Shown here: positions 1 to 7,533 of the stretch, in pieces
How the letters are laid out: the number at the start of each line of letters is the position of its first letter
How positions within the stretch are numbered: position 1 is the first letter of the stretch
Source of the DNA: Malonomonas rubra
GTDB lineage: Bacteria > Desulfobacterota > Desulfuromonadia > Desulfuromonadales > Geopsychrobacteraceae
Reading direction: 5' to 3'
Length of the DNA stretch: 32,727 nt
NCBI RefSeq assembly: GCF_003247215.1
Contig: NZ_QKAP01000069.1
Span: 1 to 32,727 of the forward strand
Made by a program: the position numbers and the translations under genes
The notes under the pieces: model-generated
Seen by the model: the letters and a program-made list of their open reading frames with translations, nothing else
Told to the model about the DNA's origin: nothing
Databases searched by the model: none

Positions 1-135
1 CAGCTCACTTCCTATCGCTTCCTTCAGACCCTGCCGTTGCCAGCAACGCCCTTGCGATTCGGATTGTCTTCCCCCTGATCGGGGCGACGCTTGCTTCTTT
101 CAGCAAGCCGGGTTTGCCAGCTCCGCTGGGCAAAC
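1..135 (-). ncRNA. Putative structured RNA, possibly a group II intron fragment (runs off window)
   Basis: No convincing reading frame covers this stretch, but four compact hairpins follow each other: arms 112-121/125-135, 89-95/102-108, 72-75/81-84 and 35-39/44-48. Read on the minus strand, the sequence near the edge contains TCTGAAGGAAGC (28-17), a string I associate from memory with domain I of bacterial group II introns. The element begins right after the terminator of the zinc-ribbon gene and continues beyond the window. The dense hairpins are seen directly; the intron identity is an inference from one remembered motif. No intron 5' boundary (GTGYG-like) is evident, so it could be a truncated intron or another RNA class. 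Confidence 0.3.
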
Positions 136-138
136 AAC

Positions 139-169
139 AAAAAGGCCAGAGCAATTGCCCCGGCCTTTT
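139..169 (-). terminator. Intrinsic terminator of the zinc-ribbon gene
   Basis: On the minus strand an AAAAGGCC/GGCCTTTT stem (169-162 with 147-140) encloses a GC-rich loop containing a small GCAATTGC palindrome and is followed by a T-rich tail. It lies about 20 nt past the stop codon of the 51-residue zinc-ribbon protein, so it most likely ends that transcript. Confidence 0.75.
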
Positions 170-189
170 GAATTTATGCACCAACTACC

Positions 190-345
190 TCAGCCAATAT
201 AGACGCTGTGGTTACGTGCCCGATTTGCCAGTATTGTTGGATCGACGACTTCACCACACGCGCAGCACTTCCATGCATCAAACGCACGAACAAAATCGTA
301 ATACTTTTCGGAGTACATTCTACCTTTACACTTTGGACATTTCAT
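190..345 (-). CDS. Small zinc-ribbon protein, 51 residues, function unknown
   Basis: The protein has two CxxC knuckles, Cys3/Cys6 and Cys27/Cys30, separated by an aromatic-rich stretch, the layout of a single zinc ribbon. The start at 345 is chosen because GGGAGG lies 6-7 nt upstream of it. The frame stays open to an ATG at 459, but that ATG sits on the -10 box of the gene's likely promoter (TATAAT at 463-458), so it cannot be the translation start. The gene is monocistronic, with its own promoter and terminator. Such tiny ribbons may bind nucleic acid or a protein partner; nothing in the context indicates which. The fold call is reasonably sure, the role unknown. Confidence 0.7.
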   Translation of the reverse strand: MKCPKCKGRMYSEKYYDFVRAFDAWKCCACGEVVDPTILANRARNHSVYIG

Positions 346-457
346 CTGCAACCTCCCGGCGCTCACGTTGATTCCTAGTAAATCCAATATGGACAAACAG
401 CATAACGAACCATACATTTCAGTCTTTACACAAGTTGTGCCAACCCCCACAAGAGCC

Positions 458-466
458 ATTATAACA
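458..466 (-). promoter_or_regulatory. Extended -10 promoter for the zinc-ribbon gene
   Basis: Read on the minus strand, TGTTATAAT is a perfect extended -10 (TGn plus TATAAT). No good -35 box is visible 16-18 nt upstream, which is common for extended -10 promoters. Transcription would start near 451, giving a leader of about 105 nt before the ATG at 345. Confidence 0.55.
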
Positions 467-861
467 AACCAATAACGTAGGATTATCTTTTATTTTTCAG
501 TACGTTAAGCACAAAGATACTTTTTCACTGCCCCAAAACAACACAAAAGCTGTGGGGAAAACTCTCACAACGAGTGAATTCAATAGAAATTTCGTCATTT
601 TTTTGGCGAAACTGTTTTTAAAAACCGCCACAAATGCCATCTAAGAAATAATTAATCAGTCCTAATCGCCAGTTATGACTACATCTTTTAGTCTGCGCAA
701 ATCTAGAAAAAAACCATCTCAAAACATTTTTTGTAATATTTTCAACCACCTACAAAGAAACCGCAAACGAATCAGCTCATGGTGTTAATTAAGAAGGCAT
801 ATTTCGTCATAAATATGACGCAGACAACTGGCATCGTTGAAATTTTGACAGCGTTTTTAAC
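467..861. other. AT-rich intergenic region without a recognisable gene
   Basis: About 400 bp of strongly AT-rich sequence lies between the zinc-ribbon promoter and the cimA terminator. I see no supported coding frame. It holds two inverted repeats: TGGCG/CGCCA arms (604-608, 626-630) enclosing a GTTTTTAAAAAC palindrome, and a 16-bp palindrome, CGTCATA/TATGACG with a 2-nt centre, at 805-820. These could be protein-binding sites or hairpins, but no flanking gene clearly uses them. Confidence 0.5.
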
Positions 862-897
862 AAAAAAAAACCACCTTCCCAATTCAGAAAGGTGGTT
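862..897 (-). terminator. Intrinsic terminator of the lysC-cimA transcript
   Basis: On the minus strand a perfect 9-bp stem AACCACCTT/AAGGTGGTT (897-889 with 877-869) is followed immediately by a run of T. It lies about 30 nt past the cimA stop codon, so it closes the lysC-cimA unit. Confidence 0.9.
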
Positions 898-924
898 CAA
901 GAAGTAATTCCCCGTTAAATGAAG

Positions 925-2493
925 TTATATATTGTCTTTATATAACTTATAGGTAAGAGCATCGGCCAGCGCCTGATAAGAAGCTTCAATAATATTTCCG
1001 CTCACACCAACCGTACCCCAACGGCTGTCTTGATCGCCCGACTCTACCAAGACGCGGGTTACAGATTCGGTCCCCTTACCGGCAGGCAGTACTCGAACTT
1101 TGTAATCGTACAGTTTAACTTCACTCAATTGAGGATAAAAGCTGATCAAGGCTTTGCGAAGCGCCATGTCGAGAGCATTCACCGGTCCGTTGCCATCAGC
1201 AGCGGTATGTTCTATTTTGCCACCGACCTTAACCTTGACCGTCCCCTCGGAAACCGGAGATTTATCGCTGTCGCGCAGGGTATCAATAACCCTGAAAGCA
1301 GAAACGGTAAAATAATGCTTCAGCTTTCCCATCGCCTTGAGCATCAGTAATTCAAAAGAAGCCTCGGCCCCTTCGAACTGGAAACCCTGGTTCTCAAGCT
1401 CTTTGATATCCTCAAGAATCTCCAGGGTTACTGGGTCCTTGCTGTCCAGTTCGATTCCGCACTCTTCCGCCTTAGCAAGAATGTTAGAACGCCCAGACAG
1501 ATCTGAGACGAGCACGCGGGTACGGTTGCCGACCAGTTCCGGGCGAATATGCTCATAAGTTTCCGGATGCCGCTGGATCGCCGACACATGTACCCCCCCC
1601 TTATGTGCGAACGCCGAGTTGCCAACATAAGCCTGGTGCTTATTCGGCACCAGATTCGCGAGTTCGTATAAGTAGCGGGAAGCACTGCGCAGGGTTTTTA
1701 ACTTCTCATCGGTAATACACTCTTTTCCCAGCTTCAATTTGAGCGACGGGATGATCGAGCAGAGGTTGGCATTGCCGCAACGCTCGCCGAAACCGTTCAT
1801 GGTTCCCTGTACGTGAACCGCACCACAACTGACAGCCATCAGCGAGTTCGCCACCGCACATTCGCTGTCGTTATGGGCATGGATACCAAGCGGCGTAGCC
1901 ACCGCATTCTTCACCTCTTCCATAATCGCCGGAATTTCGTAGGGCATGGTGCCACCGTTGGTGTCACAGAGCACTATACAATCAACGTTTGCGGCGGCAG
2001 CAGCCTGTAAGGTCTTCAGGGCGTACTCAGGGTTCGCCTTGTAGCCATCAAAGAAATGTTCGGCATCGTAAATAACCTCTCCAATCCGCTCTTTCAGGTA
2101 GACCAGCGAATCGTTGATCAGCTCCAGATTTTCTTCCAGCGAAATACGCAATGCCTCGCGGACATGAAAATCCCAGGTTTTGCCGAAAATGGTGACGGTA
2201 TCCGGTGCAGCTTCGATCAGCATCTGGATGTTGTTATCCTCGGCCGGTGTCACTTTGGCGCGACGGGTCGAGCCAAAGGCGGCTATCTTACTGTGGCTGA
2301 GGGTTTCTTTCTTGATCTCGTGAAAAAAGGTGATGTCTTTCGGATTCGAACCGGGCCAACCGCCCTCAATATAGTCAATTCCCAGCTCGTTCAGGCGACG
2401 GGCAATCTGCACCTTATCCTGAACCTGAAATGAAATATCTTCGGCCTGGGTGCCGTCACGCAGGGTGGTATCGTAAATCTGAATCCGACTCAT
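925..2493 (-). CDS. cimA: (R)-citramalate synthase
   Basis: Condenses acetyl-CoA and pyruvate to citramalate, the first step of the threonine-independent route to isoleucine. The 522-residue protein has the DTTLRDG active-site signature (residues 8-14), an HAHND metal-binding motif (205-209) in the HMGL-like TIM barrel, and a C-terminal regulatory domain of the LeuA dimer type. Length and the [15 protein letters not shown] start fit the long CimA type rather than 2-isopropylmalate synthase or homocitrate synthase. The start at 2493 is preferred over the in-frame ATG at 2511 because AAAGGA lies 9 nt upstream of it, inside the longer reading frame. The gene follows lysC by 28 nt and ends at a strong terminator, so the two are probably cotranscribed. 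Both enzymes control entry to branched-chain and aspartate-family amino acids. Confidence 0.9.
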   Translation of the reverse strand: MSRIQIYDTTLRDGTQAEDISFQVQDKVQIARRLNELGIDYIEGGWPGSNPKDITFFHEIKKETLSHSKIAAFGSTRRAKVTPAEDNNIQMLIEAAPDTVTIFGKTWDFHVREALRISLEENLELINDSLVYLKERIGEVIYDAEHFFDGYKANPEYALKTLQAAAAANVDCIVLCDTNGGTMPYEIPAIMEEVKNAVATPLGIHAHNDSECAVANSLMAVSCGAVHVQGTMNGFGERCGNANLCSIIPSLKLKLGKECITDEKLKTLRSASRYLYELANLVPNKHQAYVGNSAFAHKGGVHVSAIQRHPETYEHIRPELVGNRTRVLVSDLSGRSNILAKAEECGIELDSKDPVTLEILEDIKELENQGFQFEGAEASFELLMLKAMGKLKHYFTVSAFRVIDTLRDSDKSPVSEGTVKVKVGGKIEHTAADGNGPVNALDMALRKALISFYPQLSEVKLYDYKVRVLPAGKGTESVTRVLVESGDQDSRWGTVGVSGNIIEASYQALADALTYKLYKDNI

Positions 2494-2521
2494 TGCATAA
2501 CATCCTTTCATTTATTGCCGT

Positions 2522-3751
2522 CTATTCATCCGTCTCCAGCTTGTTCAAGCCGAATGCTTCGTGCAGCACACGCACCGCAAGTTCTGTGTACTTTGCAGCG
2601 ATGACACACGAGATCTTGATCTCACTGGTGGAAATCATTTCGATGTTGATCCCTTCTTTCGATAGGGTCTCAAACATCTTCTGCGCGATCCCTGCATGAG
2701 AACGCATCCCGACACCGATAACCGAAATCTTGGCGATATCTTCGGTATGCTTCATACCGCTGGCATTAATCTTCGGAGCCACCTCTTCAACAATCTTCAG
2801 CGCCTTTTTGCAATCGGTCTTTGGCACGGTGAAGGTCATGTCGGTTTTGCCTTCATGCGAGACGTTCTGAATGATCATGTCGACAGTGATGCCCGCTTCA
2901 CCTAGTGGTGTGAAAATCTGCGCAGCTATACCGGGCTGGTCCGGCACACCGAAGATGCTGATTTTTGCTTCATCCTTATTGTAAGCAATCCCTGACACCA
3001 GTACGGTCTCCATCTCTTGATCCTCCTTCATGACCAACGTGCCTGGCTTGTCATCGAAGCTCGAACGCACGTGAATAACGACGTTGTACTTTTTGGCGAA
3101 CTCAACGCTGCGAATCTGCAGCACCTTGGCCCCAAGCGAAGCCATTTCGAGCATTTCCTCGTAGGAAATCTTCTCTATCTTGGCAGCCTCCGGCACCATC
3201 CGCGGATCGGTCGTATAAACACCATCGACGTCGGTGTAAATCTCGCAGACATCAGCCTTCAGCGCAGCAGCAACTGCCACGGCCGATGTGTCTGAACCAC
3301 CGCGTCCCAGCGTGGTAACATTGCCGTGTTCATCAATCCCCTGGAAACCAGCAACAATAATAATGGTACCGCTCTTCAGATCCTCACGGATTTTCTTGTC
3401 ATCAATATTCTTGATCCGCGCCCGCGAATGGGCACTATCAGTCACGACCGGAATCTGCGAACCGAGATAACTTTTGGCATTGTAACCCATCGACTGGAGA
3501 CACATAGACAGCAGGGCAATGGTGACCTGCTCACCGGTCGACACCAGTACATCGTATTCGCGCTCACTGGGAAACTCACACATATCATCGGCCAAAGCCA
3601 CCAGGCGGTTTGTTTCACCGGCCATCGCGGAAACAATGACAACGACATCGTTACCGTCATCAAACGTCTTGGCGACCCTCTTGGCGACGTTGCGGATTTT
3701 CTCCACAGTTCCTACCGAGGTACCGCCATATTTTTGAACTACCAGGGCCAT
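2522..3751 (-). CDS. lysC: Aspartate kinase
   Basis: Phosphorylates aspartate at the head of the lysine, methionine and threonine pathways. The 409-residue protein opens with the amino acid kinase motif KYGGTSVG (7-14) and carries a catalytic domain to about residue 240. Two ACT domains follow (from about 263 and about 340), the usual site of allosteric lysine and threonine control. The start at 3751 has GGGAGG/AGAGG upstream; the frame stays open to a TTG at 3826, but that extension runs through a terminator hairpin in the leader and is not protein-like. A near-consensus promoter lies 93-121 nt upstream, with an intrinsic terminator between it and the gene, so expression may be attenuated. 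It is monofunctional: no homoserine dehydrogenase domain is fused. Confidence 0.93.
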   Translation of the reverse strand: MALVVQKYGGTSVGTVEKIRNVAKRVAKTFDDGNDVVVIVSAMAGETNRLVALADDMCEFPSEREYDVLVSTGEQVTIALLSMCLQSMGYNAKSYLGSQIPVVTDSAHSRARIKNIDDKKIREDLKSGTIIIVAGFQGIDEHGNVTTLGRGGSDTSAVAVAAALKADVCEIYTDVDGVYTTDPRMVPEAAKIEKISYEEMLEMASLGAKVLQIRSVEFAKKYNVVIHVRSSFDDKPGTLVMKEDQEMETVLVSGIAYNKDEAKISIFGVPDQPGIAAQIFTPLGEAGITVDMIIQNVSHEGKTDMTFTVPKTDCKKALKIVEEVAPKINASGMKHTEDIAKISVIGVGMRSHAGIAQKMFETLSKEGINIEMISTSEIKISCVIAAKYTELAVRVLHEAFGLNKLETDE

Positions 3752-3775
3752 AACCGTCCTCTTCCTCCCTATCGG

Positions 3776-3808
3776 AAAAAAGCCGGTAACAAACAGGATG
3801 TTACCAGC
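3776..3808 (-). terminator. Leader terminator or attenuator upstream of lysC
   Basis: On the minus strand GCTGGTAAC (3808-3800) pairs with GTTACCGGC (3790-3782), a 9-bp stem with one G-T wobble, followed by six T. It lies 25 nt before the lysC start and downstream of the likely lysC promoter. It could end transcripts arriving from tsaE, but because it also sits inside the lysC leader it would act on lysC transcription too. Confidence 0.75.
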
Positions 3809-3843
3809 CCAGCTAAAATCTCCCAAATCGCCGGAAAGTCCCT

Positions 3844-3872
3844 TTAATAGCAGGAATTCACCGACCGGTCAA
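3844..3872 (-). promoter_or_regulatory. Sigma-70 promoter of lysC-cimA
   Basis: Read on the minus strand: -35 TTGACC (3872-3867), a 17-nt spacer, and -10 TATTAA (3849-3844) preceded by TG, an extended -10. The predicted start near 3837 gives a leader of about 86 nt that contains the terminator hairpin at 3776-3808. The -35 lies in the motif GACCGGTCGGT, which recurs with small changes upstream of trpA. Confidence 0.7.
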
Positions 3873-3906
3873 AAGCTTTTTCACACACCGTAAACAGCAA
3901 CAGAAA

Positions 3907-4383
3907 TCAGCCTGTCACTTCCTTCTGCAACCTCCTCGACAAAGCTTCTGCGGCCTTGCCGCAAGGACTGAAAACTAACTCGCGACAATCTTCACCCAGA
4001 TGCCGAATCCGCACCCACAGGCCAGGAGTTTCGTCATCATCGAGCCGGTCCGGCCACTCGACCAAGGCCACCCCTTTACCATAGGCAAAATCATCAAAAC
4101 CGATTTCGATCAACTCGTCTGGATCCGAAAGCCGATAAAGATCGAAATGATAAAGATCGAGCCGGGCCGGATAATGATTCATCAGCGTAAAAGTCGGGCT
4201 AGTGATCGGTATCTCTTCCGGCACCCCCAGTCCCCGTGCAATGCCGCGCGCCAGCACCGATTTTCCAGCCCCGAGATCACCCTGCAATAGAATCAGGGCC
4301 GGCTGCTCAAGCAGCCGGCCCAGTTGAATCCCTAGTTCCAGGGTTTGCCCTTCCCCAGGGCTGTGATAAACCCACTGCGGCAC
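3907..4383 (-). CDS. tsaE: tRNA threonylcarbamoyladenosine biosynthesis ATPase TsaE
   Basis: TsaE is the P-loop ATPase of the TsaB-TsaD-TsaE complex that makes t6A37 on ANN-decoding tRNAs. The 158-residue protein has the Walker A loop GDLGAGKS (about 35-42), the SPTFTL segment and the VEWPDRL motif typical of the family, and the normal family length. It starts with GTG at 4383, directly after the TAG stop of the CBS gene, and uses GGAGGAG within the end of that gene as ribosome binding site, which suggests translational coupling. It is the last gene of the ftsH-to-tsaE run; the next downstream signal is the lysC promoter and leader terminator. tsaB and tsaD are not in the window. Confidence 0.92.
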   Translation of the reverse strand: MPQWVYHSPGEGQTLELGIQLGRLLEQPALILLQGDLGAGKSVLARGIARGLGVPEEIPITSPTFTLMNHYPARLDLYHFDLYRLSDPDELIEIGFDDFAYGKGVALVEWPDRLDDDETPGLWVRIRHLGEDCRELVFSPCGKAAEALSRRLQKEVTG

Positions 4384-4833
4384 CTACTCCTCCATTGCTT
4401 TGATCAGATCGAGCCGAGCAACGACGCCGACCATCTGCTCCTTCTCGACCACCGGCAGCAGATGCACCTTGTGTTTACTCATCAAACCTGCTATCTCTCG
4501 GATCGTTGTATCTGGAGAGCAGGTGACCAGCTTGCGATTGCACAGTTCACCAACCGTTGTCGCAGTCACCCGATCGACCTCCTCCTGGAAACGTTTCTGG
4601 CTGTCTAGATAAAAGACACCATCAAACAGCGCCATGACGGTCGGGATATGCAGTGGTTTTTGCTGTTCAACCAAGTCGGTCTCACTAATCATCCCAACCA
4701 GTTTGCCATCATTGTCCACAACTGGCATATTACTATGCCTTGTTTCGACGAATTTTTCTGCCAACTCTTTGAGACTAGTTTCTGCCTTTACCTTAACCAC
4801 TTCCGTCGTCATAATCTCGCGGGCTGTCAGCAT
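4384..4833 (-). CDS. Stand-alone CBS-pair protein
   Basis: A 149-residue soluble protein made of two CBS domains (about 7-60 and 90-149) with no attached enzyme domain. Each contains the usual conserved hydrophobic strand pattern with a (L/V)VGxxxxxDL(I/V) end (residues about 47-57 and about 136-146). Tandem CBS pairs bind adenosine nucleotides such as AMP, ATP or, in some families, c-di-AMP; which ligand is bound here cannot be read from the sequence. The ATG at 4833 is chosen over a TTG at 4839 because AAGGAG lies 7 nt upstream. The gene overlaps the 3' end of the NAD(P)HX repair gene by 7 nt and abuts tsaE. It may be a nucleotide-sensing partner of a neighbour, but that is only inference. 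Confidence 0.85.
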   Translation of the reverse strand: MLTAREIMTTEVVKVKAETSLKELAEKFVETRHSNMPVVDNDGKLVGMISETDLVEQQKPLHIPTVMALFDGVFYLDSQKRFQEEVDRVTATTVGELCNRKLVTCSPDTTIREIAGLMSKHKVHLLPVVEKEQMVGVVARLDLIKAMEE

Positions 4834-6389
4834 AAGCAAACTCCTTCACTCAGTTCCCGGCGGGCCACCGGAAGTTGACAAAGCAGATCGGAAGCGGCCA
4901 TTCCCGCAACTCCCTGCCCGGCAGTCACCAATTCTGCCGCCCGGCCATGCAGCCAGGCAGCCAGAGAGGCTGCCTCAAACGGTTCCAGGCGTTGGGCGAG
5001 CAACGCCCCAATCAAGCCAGTGAGCACATCCCCACTGCCACCGGTAGCCAAACCGTCATTACCGCTGCCGTTAATTGCCACCCGGCCGTCGGGAGCGGCA
5101 ATAACCGTTCGCGCCCCTTTGAGTAACAATACCACACCATGCTCGGCTGCAAACTCGACAGCAACCCGATAACGATCCGCTTCGATCTCTGCGACCGACA
5201 AACCACTCAAACGAGCCATTTCTCCCGGATGAGGGGTCAAGATAGGCGCCGGACCACTGCGATGGTGCAGCAACTCGAGCTGCCCAGCCAATAGGTTAAG
5301 GCCATCGGCATCAATGACCGTCGGCAGTTGCGAAGAAGCCAACAGCCAGATCAACAGCTCCGACAGTTCTTCGCTCTGCCCTAACCCTGGCCCGACTGCC
5401 AACGCATCTCTACTCTGCAGCAGTTCGGCGATCTGCGCCTGGGCCTGCGAGCTGACTCGGCCATCTTCAGCAGCCAGAGGGCAGGTCATTGCTTCGGTCA
5501 GCTTGATTTCCATGATATCGTGTACTGATTCAGGGACAGCGACCGTGACCAACCCGCAGCCGCCGCGCACCGCAGCATTTCCCGCTAGCGCCGCGGCTCC
5601 GGTCTTGCCGGTCGAGCCAGCCAGAACCAGTAGGTGGCCGAAACTGCCCTTATGCCCTTCTTGGGGCCGCTCTGGCAACCACTCGACGGCTACCGAAGCA
5701 TCGACCAGGCAGACATCCGATTCAAGCTGCAGCCGACCGTTGGCCGGGATGCCGATGTCGACCACTTCGAGCAGGCCGGCACAGGCAGCTCCTGGATTGC
5801 TGCCATGACCAATTTTAGCATGATCGAAAGTCACCGTTAGGTCCGCCTGCACCGCCAAACCACAGATCTGCCCAGTGGAGCCGTCAACCCCGGAAGGGAT
5901 ATCGATAGCACACACCGCCGCCCCGGAACTGTTGATAATCTCAATCGCTTCGGCATAAAGGCCCCGAACCGTCGACTTCAATCCTGTTCCGAGCAGGGCG
6001 TCGATGATCACAACAGGCTCCGCAGCTGCGAATCCACTACGCAGTTCACATGCCTCGGTAACACATGAACAGGGCAGCTCTAATTTCTGCAGGATACCGC
6101 GCATCACAGCGGCATCGCCAACGATATCCTCGTCCCGGCCGAGAATCAGCGTCTGCACCTGCCATCCACGCTCGGTCAACAGGCGAGCCATCACATAGCC
6201 ATCGCCGCCGTTGTTCCCCTTGCCGGCCAACACCAGCACCGGACCGGGATACAGCGTGGAAAACTCACGGCAAAAAGAATCCGTCGCCGCTCGCCCGGCA
6301 TTCTCCATCAGCACTACACCGGGAATACCGATCTGGTTGATTGCCTCCCGATCGATCGCCTGCATCTCTTCTGCTCGAATCAGTCGCAT
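4827..6389 (-). CDS. nnr: Bifunctional NAD(P)HX epimerase / ADP-dependent NAD(P)HX dehydratase
   Basis: Repairs hydrated NADH and NADPH: the N-terminal YjeF domain (about 1-215) epimerises R- and S-NAD(P)HX and the C-terminal carbohydrate-kinase-like domain (about 230-520) dehydrates the S form using ADP. Visible marks are AGKGNNGGDGY (56-65) in the first half, and in the second half HPGEMARL and the ATGGSGDVLTG loop, which resembles the ribokinase-fold anion hole. The 520-residue length fits the fused bacterial form. The ATG at 6389 shares one base with the stop of acpS (TGATG) and has GGAG just upstream, so it is probably translationally coupled. Confidence 0.93.
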   Translation of the reverse strand: MRLIRAEEMQAIDREAINQIGIPGVVLMENAGRAATDSFCREFSTLYPGPVLVLAGKGNNGGDGYVMARLLTERGWQVQTLILGRDEDIVGDAAVMRGILQKLELPCSCVTEACELRSGFAAAEPVVIIDALLGTGLKSTVRGLYAEAIEIINSSGAAVCAIDIPSGVDGSTGQICGLAVQADLTVTFDHAKIGHGSNPGAACAGLLEVVDIGIPANGRLQLESDVCLVDASVAVEWLPERPQEGHKGSFGHLLVLAGSTGKTGAAALAGNAAVRGGCGLVTVAVPESVHDIMEIKLTEAMTCPLAAEDGRVSSQAQAQIAELLQSRDALAVGPGLGQSEELSELLIWLLASSQLPTVIDADGLNLLAGQLELLHHRSGPAPILTPHPGEMARLSGLSVAEIEADRYRVAVEFAAEHGVVLLLKGARTVIAAPDGRVAINGSGNDGLATGGSGDVLTGLIGALLAQRLEPFEAASLAAWLHGRAAELVTAGQGVAGMAASDLLCQLPVARRELSEGVCLC

Positions 6390-6766
6390 CAGGACTCCAG
6401 CACTACAGTAGCAACGGCATAATCGCCATCATGCGAATAACTTAAATGGGTCGAGCAAACCCTCCGCTCAGCCAGCATCTCTGATGCCCGGCCACTCAGC
6501 CGCAAGGACGGGCAACCGAGTTCGTCCCGCACGACCACCATCTGCTGCCAGGACAGTCCATCACGCAAACCGGTTCCCAACGCTTTCAAAAAGGCCTCTT
6601 TTGCGGCAAAACGAGCCGCCAGATGCGGAGCAGGATCCTTTTTCTGCAACGCGTAGTTTCGCTCATCCTCACTAAAAACCCGCTCCAACAGCAGGCTCTC
6701 ATCGACAACGAATTTCCGGAAACGCTCAATCCGCGCAAGATCGGTGCCAATGCCGACAATCGCCAT
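6389..6766 (-). CDS. acpS: Holo-[acyl-carrier-protein] synthase
   Basis: Transfers 4'-phosphopantetheine from CoA to apo-ACP. The 125-residue protein shows the two family signatures: GIGTDLARIERF at the N-terminus, whose Asp helps bind magnesium, and RFAAKEAFLKALGTGL (about 52-67) with the catalytic Glu-Ala context. The gene begins 3 nt after the pdxJ stop and overlaps the following NAD(P)HX repair gene by one base. The neighbouring order pdxJ-acpS-nnr is a familiar arrangement in many Proteobacteria. Confidence 0.95.
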   Translation of the reverse strand: MAIVGIGTDLARIERFRKFVVDESLLLERVFSEDERNYALQKKDPAPHLAARFAAKEAFLKALGTGLRDGLSWQQMVVVRDELGCPSLRLSGRASEMLAERRVCSTHLSYSHDGDYAVATVVLES

Positions 6767-6769
6767 CGC

Positions 6770-7486
6770 TCAATCGTTCAGCAAAGCTAGCATCTCGCGG
6801 ACCGCCCGATCCATTCCAACCAGTGAGGCACGCGAGACGATACTGTGACCGATATTGAACTCTTCAATCCCTTTCAACGCTACCACTGGCCCGACATTCT
6901 GGTAGTTAAGACCGTGGCCGGCGTTGACCCCGAGGCCCAGCTTGCGGGCGGCGCTGATTGCCAATTCGATCCGCTGCAACTGCTCACGCCGGCTTTTTTC
7001 GCTGCGCATTTCGCAGTATGTTCCGGTATGAATTTCTATATAGTCGGCACCGACCTTGTGACTCGCCTTGATTTGCTCCAGATCCGGTTCGATGAACAAG
7101 CTGACGACGATTCCGGCCTGTTTCAACAAAATAATCTTCTGGGTCAGGGTTGTGCGCAGCATATTGACATCAAGACCACCTTCCGTGGTCAGCTCGTGAC
7201 GGCCTTCCGGGACCAAAGTCACCGCATCGGGCAACACTTTCAAAGCGAAAGCGATCATCTCATCAGTCAGCGCCATTTCCAGATTAAGCCTGGTCTGCAC
7301 CGTCTTGCGCAGAATTTCGACGTCACGGTCCTGAATATGGCGCCGGTCTTCACGCAAGTGCACAGTAATACCGTTGGCTCCCGCCAGTTCAGCCAGCAGT
7401 GCCGCAGCAACCGGATCGGGTTCGCTAACGCCACGCGCCTGACGGATCGTGGCAATATGATCAACATTTACACCAAGTTTCGCCAA
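6770..7486 (-). CDS. pdxJ: Pyridoxine 5'-phosphate synthase
   Basis: Condenses 1-deoxyxylulose 5-phosphate with 3-amino-2-oxopropyl phosphate, the ring-closing step of DXP-dependent vitamin B6 synthesis. The 238-residue TIM-barrel protein starts with [15 protein letters not shown], followed by [10 protein letters not shown] and [13 protein letters not shown], and ends with a GHGLNY and [11 protein letters not shown] phosphate-binding pair; all are typical PdxJ segments. It uses a TTG start at 7486, with GAGGAG 8 nt upstream; no ATG lies near. There is a 47-nt gap to glmM without a terminator, so it stays in the same operon. Several PLP enzymes, including two TrpB, are encoded further up in the window. 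Confidence 0.94.
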   Translation of the reverse strand: MAKLGVNVDHIATIRQARGVSEPDPVAAALLAELAGANGITVHLREDRRHIQDRDVEILRKTVQTRLNLEMALTDEMIAFALKVLPDAVTLVPEGRHELTTEGGLDVNMLRTTLTQKIILLKQAGIVVSLFIEPDLEQIKASHKVGADYIEIHTGTYCEMRSEKSRREQLQRIELAISAARKLGLGVNAGHGLNYQNVGPVVALKGIEEFNIGHSIVSRASLVGMDRAVREMLALLND

Positions 7487-7533
7487 CCTCTTAACTCCTC
7501 AATCTTTCCAACTTAAGTAAACGTGAAATCAGG

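Noticed and set aside
3752-3826. N-terminal extension of LysC from a TTG
   Set aside because: It runs through the terminator hairpin and is not kinase-like; KYGGTSVG begins seven residues after the chosen ATG.
3752-3841. Lysine riboswitch before lysC
   Set aside because: The leader is about 86 nt and lacks the long multi-helix core; lysine riboswitches are about 170 nt or more.
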